This document shows positions 1 through 10,649 of a stretch of DNA of 64,000 nt, piece by piece. This stretch comes from Meghimatium bilineatum (lineage: Eukaryota > Mollusca > Gastropoda > Stylommatophora > Philomycidae), in assembly GCA_034231615.1 (NCBI GenBank), contig CM067315.1, forward strand, positions 16,657,513-16,721,512. Direction: 5' to 3'. Both the position numbers and the translations under genes were made by a program. The notes under the pieces are model-generated. The model saw nothing but the letters and a program-made list of their open reading frames with translations. It searched no databases and was not told where the DNA came from. Position 1 is the stretch's first letter. Every line of letters starts with the position of its first letter.

Positions 1-199
1 ATTAAATAACAGGTAAGTACATTCTATTGAATGTAAATATATATTTTTGACATAATTTGTCCATCCACTTATAGCTAATAAAATTGCATCATTAGTTAAA
101 TTATCGATTTCACGAGCTTTAAGCGTACAATAATTGTAATTCTTACGAAGATCAAAAGAGTTTGCCGATCTAAAATGGCAGTACATGTATTAATTTAAA
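1..199. other. AT-rich sequence, nothing recognised
   Basis: No coding similarity, tandem structure or promoter-like element was seen in this short AT-rich lead-in. Confidence 0.5.
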
Positions 200-970
200 T
201 TATAAATCACAGGGACATGTAAAATTATGTATCCGTCTCATGCGAAACTTCGTCTTTTGTCTATCCCCAGATGAATTATGGTTGATCGTATTCACATTTG
301 TCGTTAAGCGAAGTGGTGGGAGCTTAAGCTCTCGTTCCAACGCCAGATGTGTCGCCGTGGTTGCATTTAGTCCATGTCTGTTCACGGTTATCTTGATGTT
401 TTCTATCCACCGTTTTCTTTGTCTAAATTTGGCTTTACGGATATTCTTTTGTTATATGCTCTTATTGGTATTTGGTTTGGGCTCATTCTCATAAGGTGAC
501 CGAACCATTTTACTTGCTGTCTTTCAATATGTTCAATACATGATATACCAACTCTTTTCCTAATTTCTTCATTTCGTATTTTATCTAGTATGGTAAGAAT
601 TGCAGCTTTTCTCAGACACTTAATTTACACATGTAACGAGTTTCCTCTGCTGCGAGGCTCTTAAAGACCATGTTTGACATTGGTAGCACAGTGTTGGTAT
701 AAAAATTGTAGATAGTATCTTTTTTTTTAAATTTCCATCTTGATCTTTGGGTGAAGAAGTAATGGTGAAAGTTGGTATGTTACTATGTTTGCTTTCTGAT
801 AACTATTATATTTCTCTATCTATTTCTCTATCTAGTTTCTATTTCTCTGTCTAGTCTTCAATTTTCGGGGAAAATACTACCTAGATATCTAAAATTCTTT
901 GGCTTGTTTCTCTTTGCTGTTTTCTTCTGTTATATCCATTGGTCGTGCAAATTTTTATAACTTCTATTTT
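200..970 (-). mobile_element. LINE family A, 3' fragment (RT C-terminal region)
   Basis: Read on the minus strand, the segment carries broken pieces of a non-LTR retrotransposon C-terminus. In order there is a YLGSIF-like block (near 880), a QKAN..TYQLSPLLLHPKI-like block (740-800), an EHIERQQVKWFGHLMR-like block (480-560), and a 3' end coding NATTATHLALERELKLPPL (about 270-370). The same blocks recur at 8.03-10.35, 14.99-15.69 and 53.19-53.58 kb, which shows it is a dispersed family. Frames are interrupted by stops and shifts and no catalytic RT motif is present, so this is a dead 5'-truncated copy. Clade assignment is uncertain; the C-terminal layout is RTE-like. Confidence 0.8.
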
Positions 971-1284
971 TGTACGTTAATTTTCATGTTGTCCTTCTGA
1001 TATGCTAATAGGAATGCATTGATGTGATTTTGCTACTTTTCGTCCCAACAACGAAAAGTGATTGATTTCTACACCCTTAGCTCTATATATTTGCTATCGG
1101 GATTCGAATAGCATTGACAGCTGTTTGCATGTCGTGAGAGACTACTATGAAGGTTACGTGTGGGGTGGTCACCACATCTCATGATCTCCATTAAGTCACC
1201 TAGGAATTGCAAAAGCTATGCATAACTACTTGCACGAAAAGTGTACAAGAAACACCAATATGGATCTCACAACGCATGCTTTGT
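971..1284. other. Unassigned intervening sequence
   Basis: No recognisable coding, RNA or repeat signal beyond AT-richness. Confidence 0.4.
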
Positions 1285-1850
1285 TTTAACCTTAACCCCT
1301 TATGTTTTGAGACAAATTCATGTTTTGTTAAATCATCAATCATTAGGTCCTTAAATAAACGCATTCCTCATTTTATCAATATCCCTTAGGTCCTCAGACA
1401 AACTCTTGCTTCGTTTTATCTTCAGCCCTTATGTCCTGAGACTAACTCATACTTCATATTATCATCATCCCTTAAGTCCTGAGACAAAATATTGCTTAAT
1501 TATGTCATCATCTCTTAGGTTCTGAGACAAAATATTGCTTTATTATTTTATCATCTCTTAGGTTCTGAGACAAAATATTGCTTTATTATTTTATCATCTC
1601 TTAGGTTCTGAGACAAAATATTGCTTTATTATTTTATCATCTCTTAGGTTCTGAGACAAATATTGCTTTATTATTTTATCATCTCTTAGGTTCTGAGACA
1701 AAATATTGCTTTATTATTTTATCATCTCTTAGGTTCTGAGACAAATATTGCTTTATTATTTTATCATCTCTTAGGTTCTGAGACAAACTTATTCTTCGTT
1801 TTATAATCATTCTGAGACAAATGTATGGTTTTTTTTATCGTCATCCCTGA
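1285..1850. repeat. Minisatellite, ~43-bp unit
   Basis: Tandem copies of a 42-43 bp unit containing CTTAGGTTCTGAGACAAA followed by a TATTGCTTTATTATTTTATC segment. The central copies (about 1500-1790) are almost identical. Copies at both edges (1285-1500 and 1790-1850) are diverged in sequence and spacing, as expected when the centre is homogenised by unequal exchange or slippage. Confidence 0.93.
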
Positions 1851-2749
1851 AGTGCTGAGTTATGATTATTTCTGAGATGATTATATAAAACAATTATAAA
1901 TTCTCCCTGATAACAAACACGTGTTATGTTGTGCCTTACACTAGGAGTGAAATCTTTCGTGCCCTCCCCTCTCCAAGTCATTTTTACCGGCCTACCAATC
2001 GGATTTCATTTTACTATAAGCACTGGCCCCCAATTTCAGACAATACTACGTGGATCTATAATATTTTTTTTTAAACATTTGAGTCCTAATGCACAATAAT
2101 TGCTCATTGCGGTGCGCCGACCTAAATATGTTGCTCACATTTGACAAGTCCCGCTGGATGAATTGTAGAATTAATATTTTTGTGAGGTATTTCCCTTTGA
2201 ACCCATGTACGCGAATCTATTCTGGTTTTTTTTATCGTGGCATATGTCCGTCACACCCTATGGGAGGTTAACTTCACTTGGCGTAGAAATATTTTTACCG
2301 GAGATGGGTGTTATACTTACTGGTGGTCTCTCGTAAGCGATACTCACTTAAATAATTGCTTGTCTTATCTGAGAAACATCGGAATTCTTGCATTAGAAAG
2401 ATGTCGTGACGAAAATTTCAAACAACCAGTTTAAGACGTGCTATCACTAATACGTTAAAACATTACTTTAATCATGTTGTTAATATGTTGATAATAATTC
2501 ACTAGTTTCATTGTACTGTTAATACACTATTTTCATGATCCTCTTAATTCGTATCTTTCATCATTGTGTAATTTGACGTCTTTAACTATCATAATTCAGG
2601 TTTTTGAGAAATCTCCTCTGTATTTCCCTTATAGTGCACGTTGACCTTGAACTGAATTCCTACTTGAACTGTTATGTTTTCCTCCCACTGATTGTGCTAT
2701 CATATTTTATACTATTCTACAAAAAGAATTATTAATGACAAATCATAAA
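1851..2749. other. Unassigned intergenic sequence
   Basis: Short ORFs here (2089-2271, 2237-2434) have no recognisable domain and look like chance openings. No repeat structure was seen. Confidence 0.4.
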
Positions 2750-2900
2750 TTAGACCAGTGGTTCTCACACTCTTTCCTGCCATTGCTCCATTTGTATAGA
2801 TTATATAAACCAACGTACGTAAAACATGTATCGTACCTGCAACCTGTGTCGTAGAAACCTCTTCCGTAACAGGAAGGAGTTGCACACTTATAAAAGACAT
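2750..2900. mobile_element. Possible hAT terminal-repeat remnant
   Basis: CAGTGGTTCTCACACT at about 2757-2772 resembles the end of hAT-type DNA transposons, which often begin CAGTGGTTCTCAA. I could not find a convincing partner terminus nearby; a weak candidate lies at 6680-6700. Treat as a one-ended remnant or chance match. Confidence 0.3.
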
Positions 2901-2932
2901 CTCTTTGCAAGCGCTTAGATAAGAGGTCGGGT

Positions 2933-2947
2933 TGGGGGGGGGGGGGA
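2933..2947 (+). repeat. Poly-G tract (~15 nt)
   Basis: An uninterrupted G run ending at the GGGGAATTAAGG junction; simple repeat in otherwise AT-rich DNA. Confidence 0.9.
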
Positions 2948-3089
2948 ATTAAGGCCCTTCCATAAAGAAATCAGAACATGACATTCAGTAATAAGATTAA
3001 TTAATTAACTAATTAATTAAGATTAATTTACTGAGAAAGATTAATTGAGTTTTGTGAAATAGGAAATTTTGAAATTTCGAATTCCTTCT

Positions 3090-3382
3090 TCCCGATAAAA
3101 AATATTCACAAGATCACTTGGAACTCACCTGAAAAATAACCAAAAACCAGATAGACCATTTTTTTATTAACAAAAAATGTAGTTCGGCTGTACAAGACGT
3201 AAGAGCTTATAGAGGAGCAGATATTGGAAGTGATCACAATCTCTGCATAGCTAAGCTAAAAATGAAACTTAAAAAACATCAAAAGACCATCTACCACAGA
3301 AAAATCGATACAAAACGTCTACTAGAAAATAATTTACACGAAGAATACAACACCAAAATCAACAATCAATACACCGCCTTAG
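3090..3382 (+). mobile_element. LINE family D-like, 5' part: endonuclease C-terminal region
   Basis: The plus strand encodes NQIDHFFINKKCSSAVQD, then RAYRGADIGSDHNLCIAKLK, the end of an apurinic/apyrimidinic-type endonuclease of non-LTR elements; the terminal S-D-H triad is visible. A poly-lysine-rich linker follows and the reading is interrupted at 3382 by a SINE insertion. The same element resumes at 3653. An in-frame stop just upstream of the NQIDHF block shows the copy is dead. Confidence 0.8.
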
Positions 3383-3652
3383 TTGGGAGCCGGGTTAGCG
3401 CAGTAGTTAGCGCACTGGCTTCGCATATGAGTGGTCCTGGGTTCATTCCCCAGTTGGGGCGAAAATATTTTCAGATCGCAACGGCTCCCAGGTCGCCCCA
3501 GCCTTAAATGGGTACCGGATTAATCCGGGAAGTAAAGACTGCGAGGGAGAGGAGATGGCTACCGCCCTCATTTGCAGAGCCTGTGAAATGTGAGATCGCT
3601 AACATCGCATACCCCTACGGCATTAATAAATGCTATGGGTTACTTTACTTTT
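3383..3652 (+). mobile_element. tRNA-derived SINE (S1), full-length-looking
   Basis: A 270-bp insertion with a tRNA-like head: an A-box-like block (TTAGCGCAGTAGTTAGCGC, 3395-3413) and a B-box-like block (GGGTTCATTCC, 3439-3449) about 25 bp apart, followed by a tRNA-unrelated body and a T-rich, TTACTTTACTTTTT-type tail. It is flanked by a perfect 13-bp target-site duplication, TACACCGCCTTAG, at 3370-3382 and 3653-3665. A second, shorter copy is at 57.33-57.47 kb. The aminoacyl identity of the parent tRNA cannot be fixed by eye. Confidence 0.9.
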
Positions 3653-4476
3653 TACACCGCCTTAGATAAGCCATCTGAATTAGTAAATCCCATAACATCC
3701 ATAGAAACGAAATGGGAGAATTTTAGAAATACTGAAATAAATGCGGCTTTGGATACAGCCGGTCTCATACAAAACAATAAGAATAAATGGATAAGCGAGA
3801 ACACTTGGTCAAAAATCCAAAACCATGAAGAGATGAAGCAAAAAAACTTGCTGCAAAAACTACTCAAGACGTGGAACTAAACAGACTCACATACGCACTT
3901 TTAGACAAAGCGCATTGCCCTAGCATCAAGTGCATTTAACAGACTGCCTAATATCTGGAAGTCAAAGTCAATCAGCGCACGCACGAAAATGCGCTATTTA
4001 ATTCCTGCGTTATTCCGGTGCTATCATATGGATGTAAGAGCCCGGTGCTATCATATGGATGTAAGAGCTGGAAAAGCTCTTTATCTTCAGAAAAGAAATT
4101 ACTGAGTTTCGTGAACAAATGTCTTCGTAGGATAACTAACACCCATTTTAGTGAATTCAAATCGATTGATAAAATCAGAGAAGAGACACATCAAAATTTC
4201 ATCACAGATATTATCAGAAAACGCCGTTGGTCCTACATCGGGCATGTCCTACGCGCAGACACCAACAGAATACACCACCAATCTCTTGAATGGATACCTA
4301 CAGGCAAAAGAGCAAGGGGTACACCAAAAGAAACACTCAGAAGAACAATACTTAGAGAAAGTAAAACAACCAATATTCATACTATTCACGAACTGCATAG
4401 AATAGCTTTGAACAGACATAATTGGAGAGATATGACCTCTGCACTATGCGCTAACTTCAGCGCTAAAGGAAAATGA
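3653..4476 (+). mobile_element. LINE family D-like, 3' part with internal RT deletion
   Basis: Continuation of the element interrupted by the SINE. After the linker (to about 3880) the sequence jumps directly to the post-RT region, a block reading IALASSAFNRLPNIWKSKS (about 3906-3965), so most of the reverse-transcriptase domain is missing. A frameshift follows, then a 152-codon frame (4018-4476) with SYGCKSWKSSLSSEKKLL, RRWSYIGHVLRAD, PTGKRARGTPKETLRRT and LNRHNWRDMTSALCA, the conserved C-terminal tail of this LINE type. A 27-bp in-frame tandem duplication (4021-4047 and 4048-4074) repeats the VLSYGCKS segment. Confidence 0.85.
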
Positions 4477-5254
4477 ATGAATTCAGTAATAGGAGGCTAT
4501 CAAATAAATGAAGTTAAAAGCCTCTTTAATGGTTCAATCATGCCAAAAGCTCCTCCCCCTTACTGGATTTCCCACATAAACGGTTACCAAAAGGTCTCAC
4601 GAACGAAAATTTAGAAATGACCACGAACGCGTACAAATGACCTTTATGTAAACTCCTTGTTTACCAAATATGAATATACGTCCCTGTCTCTTCGTTGTTT
4701 TCTTACTGGAAATTGTCATAAAGTGTTTTCCGAACTAATCACTTGCTATCAATAGTCATATTGAATTTTTTTTAAACAATTGTCACACATCAGGCACATT
4801 GACAATTTTATTTGTTTAATGGAGAAATGCGATGAATCTGTATTTAAAGTTCTTAACACTGTACTGACGACATTGTTGCTGTTTGTTTTTTGCTTGTTTT
4901 ATTTGTAATCGTGGGGTGAGGGGAGAGTTTCTTTTTGTTATGGTTAATAGAAACTAAGAAAACAGCATTATGATTAGCGGCGATTCTGTGTGAAACTATT
5001 GGAGTTGCTCAAAATAGGTAATAAAATAGGTAACTAAATAGAATTGTTTCCCAAGAAATACAATAACAAGCACATGATACAACTAGAACAATCTCATCGG
5101 TTGAGCGCTACAATTTAAGTTTACATACATAATTTCTAGTTTGTGTTGTGCCTGTAAGCCAATGTTTACTATTGTTGAAATGCTTTCAATTTTCTTTTCA
5201 ATGCAGTTTAAAAGCTTATATTTTTCAACAGAAGCTTTTCTTTATTTTAATATT
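4477..5254. other. Unassigned AT-rich sequence
   Basis: No domain, RNA or repeat recognised over about 0.8 kb. Confidence 0.4.
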
Positions 5255-5648
5255 CTGAGATCGACCAGATTTCAATATTCCTAGTTGAGCAAGGTTTCAA
5301 TATTTCTATTTGGGTCAGGTTTCAAAATACCTAGCTGGGCCATGTTTCAGTATTCATAGTTGGGCCAGATTTCAATATTCCTAATTGGACCAGGTTTCGA
5401 TATTCCATACTGGGCCAGTTTTCAGTATTCCTAGTTTGGTTTCAATATTCCTTGTTGCGCCAAGTTTCTGTGTTCATAGTTGGGCCAGGTTTCAATATTC
5501 CTTTTTTTGAGTCAGGTTTCAATATTCCTTTTTTGGGTCAGGTTTCAAAATTCCTAGTTGGGTCAGGTTTCAGTATTCCTAGTTTGTCAGATTTCAATAT
5601 TTCTAGTTGGGCCAGATATCAATATTCCTAGTTGGATCAGGTTTCAGA
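5255..5648. repeat. Minisatellite, ~25-bp unit
   Basis: About 15 degenerate tandem copies of a unit reading GGGCCAGGTTTCAATATTCC plus TAGTT. Units differ by point changes (GGTCAGG, GGACCAGG) and small indels, so the array is old or slowly homogenised. Confidence 0.92.
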
Positions 5649-5689
5649 TAAATCCAAATCATATAAATATAATTGCACATCTTGTCCTA

Positions 5690-5970
5690 TTGTAAATTAA
5701 AAATTAGTATGTACTTTCAATATTCTGTGTGCAATTTTCCGTGTTCAGTGTTCCATAATGCTATATCGTCCCCTTTAGTTAATTTTTTTCTTTCGAGTCA
5801 CAGACGGTATATAGGGCACATTCACCATGTGCTGCGATCTTCTGCCTGTACTTTTAGTTTTTCCATGGACTTGCAACCTATTATTTCTCATTCTTTAAGT
5901 ATGGTGCTTTTTTATGGTAATTTTGGGTGTTCCTCTTTTTCTTTTCTCCTCATGTGTCCATATAAATGAA
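5690..5970 (-). mobile_element. LINE family F, 3' fragment
   Basis: On the minus strand a broken frame reads HLYGHMRRKEKEEHPKL, later GCKSMEKLKVQAEDRSTW, the usual tail motif (basic region, then A-E-D-R-x-x-W) of RTE-type LINE proteins. Its last ~84 bp (5690-5773) recur as a direct repeat at 6503-6586, which I read as a second copy of the same family's 3' end. Confidence 0.6.
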
Positions 5971-6085
5971 TTAAAATCAACACGGCATAAATGCACAAGA
6001 CCTGCAACCCCTGGAAACTGACCGAAAGACATGGAGAACTATGACATCCTCCCTATGTGCCAAACTTGGCACAAGAGGTACTGAC
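5960..6085 (+). mobile_element. LINE family D, extreme 3' end
   Basis: The plus strand reads GINAQDLQPLETDRKTW, then RTMTSSLCAKLGTRGTD and a stop. The same tail is encoded on the minus strand at 12.3-12.6 kb and resembles the tail at 4.4 kb. The piece abuts a minus-strand LINE fragment, giving a tail-to-tail junction at about 6085-6095. Confidence 0.75.
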
Positions 6086-6089
6086 TGAC

Positions 6090-6480
6090 TGACTGTCCAC
6101 ATAAGGGCTTGTTGGTTGAGTGTTTTCATCTTGTCTAAGAACACGTGTCCCAGGTATTTCAATCTGTGTTTTCTTATAATATTTGATATATATTCTTGGT
6201 GTATTTTATTTCATAGGTCGTTTTTGAGACAAAATCGTTCAGCAATTTTCGGAGACATTTGTTTTCAAAGTTGTTTAACGTTGTCCGTTGTCCATTTAGT
6301 TGTCCGTTGCATCTGTTGATTTGCAGCTTTCACTATCATAACTCAATGATGGAATAACACTTGAGCTGTATATTTTTAACTTGGTGTTTCTTTCTATTTC
6401 TTTGGATTTCCAGATGCTTGTTAGTTTAGGTAATGTGCTTTCTGTGACTGTTATGCGTGTATTTATGTATTTCTTTGTGT
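6090..6480 (-). mobile_element. LINE family D, RT C-terminal fragment
   Basis: Minus-strand pieces: NTKLKIYSSSVIPSLSY (about 6330-6400), SESCKSTDATDN, then a shifted frame with KYLGHVFLDKMKTLNQQALM (near 6100-6160). These correspond to the 'SxxIPxLxYGxExWK' and 'YLGHVLR' blocks of the family. Several stops and frameshifts; no RT catalytic core. Confidence 0.7.
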
Positions 6481-6499
6481 CACCGTCTGCACATATCCT

Positions 6500-6600
6500 C
6501 CCCTTGATAGTATAAATTAAAATTAGTATGTACTTTCACTATTTTGTGTGCAATGATATGTGTTCAGTGTTCCATAAATCTCTATCGTTTAACTGATCCT
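6500..6600 (-). mobile_element. LINE family F 3' terminus (second copy)
   Basis: About 84 bp at 6503-6586 match 5690-5773 with roughly 90 per cent identity by eye. No coding part of the element precedes it here. Confidence 0.5.
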
Positions 6601-6689
6601 GCAACACACCTGAAGCACCTCTTGTCCCTGCATCGCCAACCACAGTCTTGCATGGCTCCCAAGGGGTCATTTCGTCCACTTTGAGAAAC

Positions 6690-7680
6690 CCTGTATTAAG
6701 AGTACAGTCTTTTATTCAGAGTTGTCAATGCTTTCCAAAAGGTATTTTTACGACCAGATTTTTTTAATTTTTTTTTTTATCTTCTACAGCATCTTAGGAA
6801 TTCCTTGTAAATGCTCCTTGTCAACTTAGGTATGGATTTATTGTCAACTTAACCCTGTCAAGACGGAAGCATCTATATGTCATACTTGTACAGTTTTATG
6901 AAATATCGGTTAGTGGTTTTATGTGGGCTAAATCACGATCTCTTGATTGAATGATATATTATTGGATTGTCTATGTCACTGCAATAGTTGGTTGGACTTA
7001 TCAGAGTTTCTTTATGATATTTTGAGTTCTATATAAGATTTTCAGATTTCATACAAAAAGGCCATCATAAGTGACGATTATTATTATTGTCATAATTGTC
7101 GTTGGTCACTATGTATATACGTGTAATATATTTTATTCGGACATTGTAACGAGGCTAATTCACTTTCTAAAACTATTTTGCAAGGAATAGTCGGGAAATG
7201 AAAGATAAGAGGGGATAAAAAAAAATCCTTGATTGATAAAATGAAGGAATGGTCTTGGCATTATTTTTCAACACCCCTGCGAATAGTTCACAAAAGAGAT
7301 ATTTGTTGTATATTTGAAGGGTTTTTATGCTGATGTCTGCAGTGACCCTTTTGACCATAACGGGCTATATATACTGTGTGTCACCTGTCAAAGCCGACCA
7401 ATGAAAGACACGGAAATCAACAAAACATGACGTAAAAAAGCTTACATTGATTCTGTTCTTAGTGTTTCTGTTGTTCATGGTCACTGTCAAGTCAACAGGG
7501 GTTGGAAACTAAGACTTGTCTGGCTATTCATTTCATCAAGAAGTTCTGCACAAGCAAATATATGTGCTGAGCTAAGAGATACCAAGTCAGGAGGCGTACC
7601 AGCAACCATGGTATCATGCAACCCGCTATGATAACATACCAGGACAGGACAAAACATCCACTGTAATAACCACCTTTCGC
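6690..7680. other. Unassigned AT-rich sequence
   Basis: Short ORFs at 7173-7358 and 7487-7792 have no recognisable domain; the latter overlaps the start of repeat R1. Nothing else identified. Confidence 0.4.
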
Positions 7681-7689
7681 TCGTGTGTT

Positions 7690-7965
7690 GTCGGGGCCCG
7701 AAAGGGGAGCAAAGAATAGCAACAATGTTTACCTTCCACGCATGTCGTAAAAGGCGACTAAGGAGGTTATGGGATGGAGTTGGCTGTCCCATCCCATATA
7801 GGGTCAGTGATCCAAAGCCATGCTGAAGTCGGATGTGTCAGGCCGAAAGGCGCAGATATCGCAGCAATGCTGTAAACCATGACACAACGCATTCCGTTCT
7901 CCGGGCTACATCCTGCTAATCTGCATGAGTTTGAGAACGAACGTAGAAGAAGAAGATAACCACTT
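7690..7965 (+). repeat. Dispersed repeat R1, best copy
   Basis: A ~275-bp element with landmarks GCCCGAAAGGGGAGCAAAG, GTCGTAAAAGGCGACTAAGG, an imperfect palindrome around ATGGGATGG..CCCATCCCAT, and TGTCAGGCCGAAAGGCGCAG. The same landmarks in the same order recur at 41.25-41.52 and 52.34-52.90 kb (plus), 50.38-50.61 and 39.94-40.07 kb (minus), and partially at 50.93-51.09 and 57.13-57.30 kb. It could be a SINE or the 3' end of a LINE. I see no clear A/B boxes. Confidence 0.8.
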
Positions 7966-9729
7966 TAATAAATAGATAATCAACTTTAATAGATTAAGAC
8001 TGGCTCCATCATGTCTGTATACATGTGGACAGGCAGTCTATATTGTATATTGCCTATCCGCAAGTGGAAGCTGGTAGTTAGCATCCACACTTGTCGTTAA
8101 GTGTAGGGGTGGGAGCTGTAAGTTTCAGTTCCAGGTCAGATGTGATGCCTGAGTCGTACCGAGACCGTGTTTGTAGAGGGTGGTTGTGATGTTATTGATC
8201 CATCACTTTCTGGGTCTTCCCTTGAGTCTGTCTGTATCCAGATGATCATTTGTTATAAGCTCTCAGTGATAATTGTCTTGGGTCCATTCTCACAAGGTGA
8301 CCAAACCACTATATCTGCTGAAGTTCTATATATTCGATACAAGACATTATTCTTATTATTTTTAGGATATCTTGTTTCTTACTCTGTTCAGTTTGGTGAC
8401 CATAGCTGTTCTTCTCTAATACTTCATCTCAAATATGATGATTTTTCTCTGCTGCGAGGTTGTTAAAGACGATGTTTGATCTATTTATGTCCATATTGAT
8501 TTTTTGATGCAGGAGTAATGATGAAAGTTGATATGTCAATGCGTTTGCTTTCTGGCATATTGATTCTATTTTGCAGTCTAGTTTCCTATTTGCTGAAGGA
8601 AAAAAAAACACTTCCTAAATATTTTAATTCTTCTGTTTGTTTCACTGCTGATTCGTCTATTGTATTATCTATTGATGTTGATGACTTGCTGATTATCATG
8701 TCTTCCGATTTTTGTATGCTGATTTTCATGTTATACTTCTTACAAGCTGTTGACAGTGCATCTGTTTGGATTTGCATGTTCTTTACGTCATTGGATATCA
8801 GGCTTTGATCTTCGGCGAACAGAAGATCATTGATTTTACTTGTCTGCATTGATTGTATTTTCCTCTTTTAGAATAATATCTTCTTTCGTTATTGTATCCA
8901 TTTAGATATTGTAAAGTAAAGGGAAAAGCAAGCAGCAATGTCGCAACTCTGATTTAGTTTCAAATGTTTCGGTCGTTCCATCTGCTGTTCTCACTGCACT
9001 TATGGAATTTTGTTATAATGATTTTATATTTTATGTTGTCTAATGGCTGACTACTAATGTTGTTCGTCTCTAATGCTTCCCAGAGAATATTCATATATAC
9101 TCTTTTGAATGTATTTTCCTAGTCTATAAAAAATATAGTGTTGATATCTTTATTTTATTAAATAATATGTTTTACTTAGTTGTCTCAGTGTGAGTAGTGC
9201 ATCGGTGCAACTAGCCTCTTGTAAAACCAAATTGAGTGGGGCTCAGTTGGGGTTCTGTTATGTGTCGTATTCTTTGCTCTAATATCGCTGCGTATATTTT
9301 TCTATATAACTAAGTAGGGAGATGCCTTGTATGATTCACAATCGTTTTATTCCCTTTGTGTTTCCATATCGGAATAATTATTAACTTCTGATAGAGCTTT
9401 TCTCCCAGCTACAAGTGGTATGCTGAATAATGTTGCCAACCATCGGATCCCTGTTTTACCGCATGCTCGTATTGCCTCGTCTGTATACGATCTCTCCTGG
9501 AGATTTATTTCTCGGGCTATGTTTTAGGATTTCCTCTGTTGCCTGATATATAATTTTAAACTCCTCTTTATCCAGGTCCGTTATATTAGCTGTTGGTATG
9601 TACACTGTTGTGGTGTTTGTATTGTATAGCTCTTGGTAGTATTCCTTCCATCTAACATTTCTTGCTGTTTTATTTACTAAGGGTTTTCCATTCATGTCGC
9701 TTAATATTTGTTATAGAACTGTATCTCAT

Positions 9730-9765
9730 GAAAAGGATGCATAAAAACTTCTCACTGAAAAAAAT
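9730..9765 (-). repeat. 36-bp inverted repeat, arm 1
   Basis: Perfect reverse complement of 10182-10217, about 416 bp away, both inside the same LINE copy. Arm 2 sits in its natural coding position; arm 1 replaces the expected LINE sequence between the REFIFF and ITNIK codons, so arm 1 is the inserted copy. Confidence 0.95.
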
Positions 9766-10181
9766 AAACTCCCTTGGGTTTGTCTTACATATGTCAGCTA
9801 GATGTTTGCCGTAGTTGTTCCATGAATTAATTGTTGTTTTTGATTGCGCGTTTTATTTCATTTCTAGCTGAACGATATTTTAGTTAGTCTTCTTGACTTT
9901 TGGATTTTAGCCAATCCTTGAAATACTGCTTTTCGGTTTAATAGCTTCCTTTGTCCCATCATGACGTTTTCTTGTCAGTCTCTTGTCTTCTTGCGCCGTA
10001 TATAATTTGAATTTCTTTTGTAATTTCATTATTGGAAAGGTCCAATTCAACCTGGATATTTTCTCTTTCCTTTGGTAATCTTAGAAAAAAATGTGATCAT
10101 TTCTTGTTGCAGTTGATCGCTTTTATCTGGTTCAGCTAATGCTTTTAGCTTTGCAACTTTTTCCTGCCAGTGTCTTATCCT

Positions 10182-10217
10182 ATTTTTTTCAGTGAGAAGT
10201 TTTTATGCATCCTTTTC
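10182..10217 (+). repeat. 36-bp inverted repeat, arm 2
   Basis: Perfect inverted match to 9730-9765; this is the original position because the LINE frame runs straight through it on the minus strand. Confidence 0.95.
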
Positions 10218-10342
10218 TCTGTTAATATCACGGGTCTATGGTCTGTGTCTATATCTATGTTTGGGAAAACTCTAGCGTTAGTTATATGTCTTTTTTGCAT
10301 TTGCCTAACGAGTATGACATCAATTTGGGAGGATTGTTGTTT

Positions 10343-10367
10343 TATATATATATATATATATATATAT
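10343..10367. repeat. (TA)n microsatellite
   Basis: About 12 TA dinucleotides at the 5' limit of the LINE A fragment. Confidence 0.95.
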
Positions 10368-10383
10368 GGACATGTTACGTCAT

Positions 10384-10596
10384 AACCGTCTACAATATAA
10401 GACCTACTGGTTAATGGGATCAGGCATTCTTAATGAGTCATTTCACTATCCAGGTATTTTCCTTGGTCACTATGATTATATTTTGTGTACAGCCAATAAA
10501 TATCAAGGGAATTCTCAAATGCAAATGGGTCATTTTATAAGGCTGGATTTCCCATTAACTGATAGCTCTTGTACTGTAAGCAGCCACAGCTATGGC
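10384..10596. mobile_element. Foldback MITE family M1, copy 1
   Basis: About 213 bp with diverged terminal inverted repeats of ~55-60 bp. The left arm contains CCGTCTACAATATAAGACC and TTCTTAATGAGTCATTT; the right arm contains the complement of a related sequence. The left arm matches both arms of the second copy at 38.24-38.44 kb, which supports a mobile family. No coding sequence. Confidence 0.7.
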
Positions 10597-10649
10597 AAAG
10601 CAAAAACGTTTACCAAGAAATAGCCACGATTTGCCGTGCAATAAATAGG

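Larger units (their letters stand above)
8030..10345 (-). mobile_element. LINE family A, longest copy (endonuclease end to 3' end)
   Basis: Read from 10345 downward: an endonuclease end with SSQIDVILVRQMQKRH and DIDTDHRPVILTEKRM (terminal T-D-H in place of S-D-H), a basic linker (KTSWWDKGSY, 9.9-10.0 kb), RWKEYYQELYNTNTTTVYIP (about 9.58-9.66 kb), a weak RT motif-A-like block near 9.1 kb, then FAEDQSLISN and SVDNTI..ELKYLGSVFF-type pieces (8.59-8.85 kb) and the family 3' end (8.03-8.46 kb) matching 200-385 and 53.19-53.58 kb. Expected F-x-DD at the catalytic loop reads FAEDQ, so it is inactive. Multiple frameshifts. A 36-bp inverted copy of its own sequence interrupts it at 9730-9765. Confidence 0.85.

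Noticed and set aside
3395..3460. Functional tRNA gene
   Set aside because: A and B boxes are present but no complete cloverleaf with a matching acceptor stem follows; the 13-bp duplication and second copy show a SINE.
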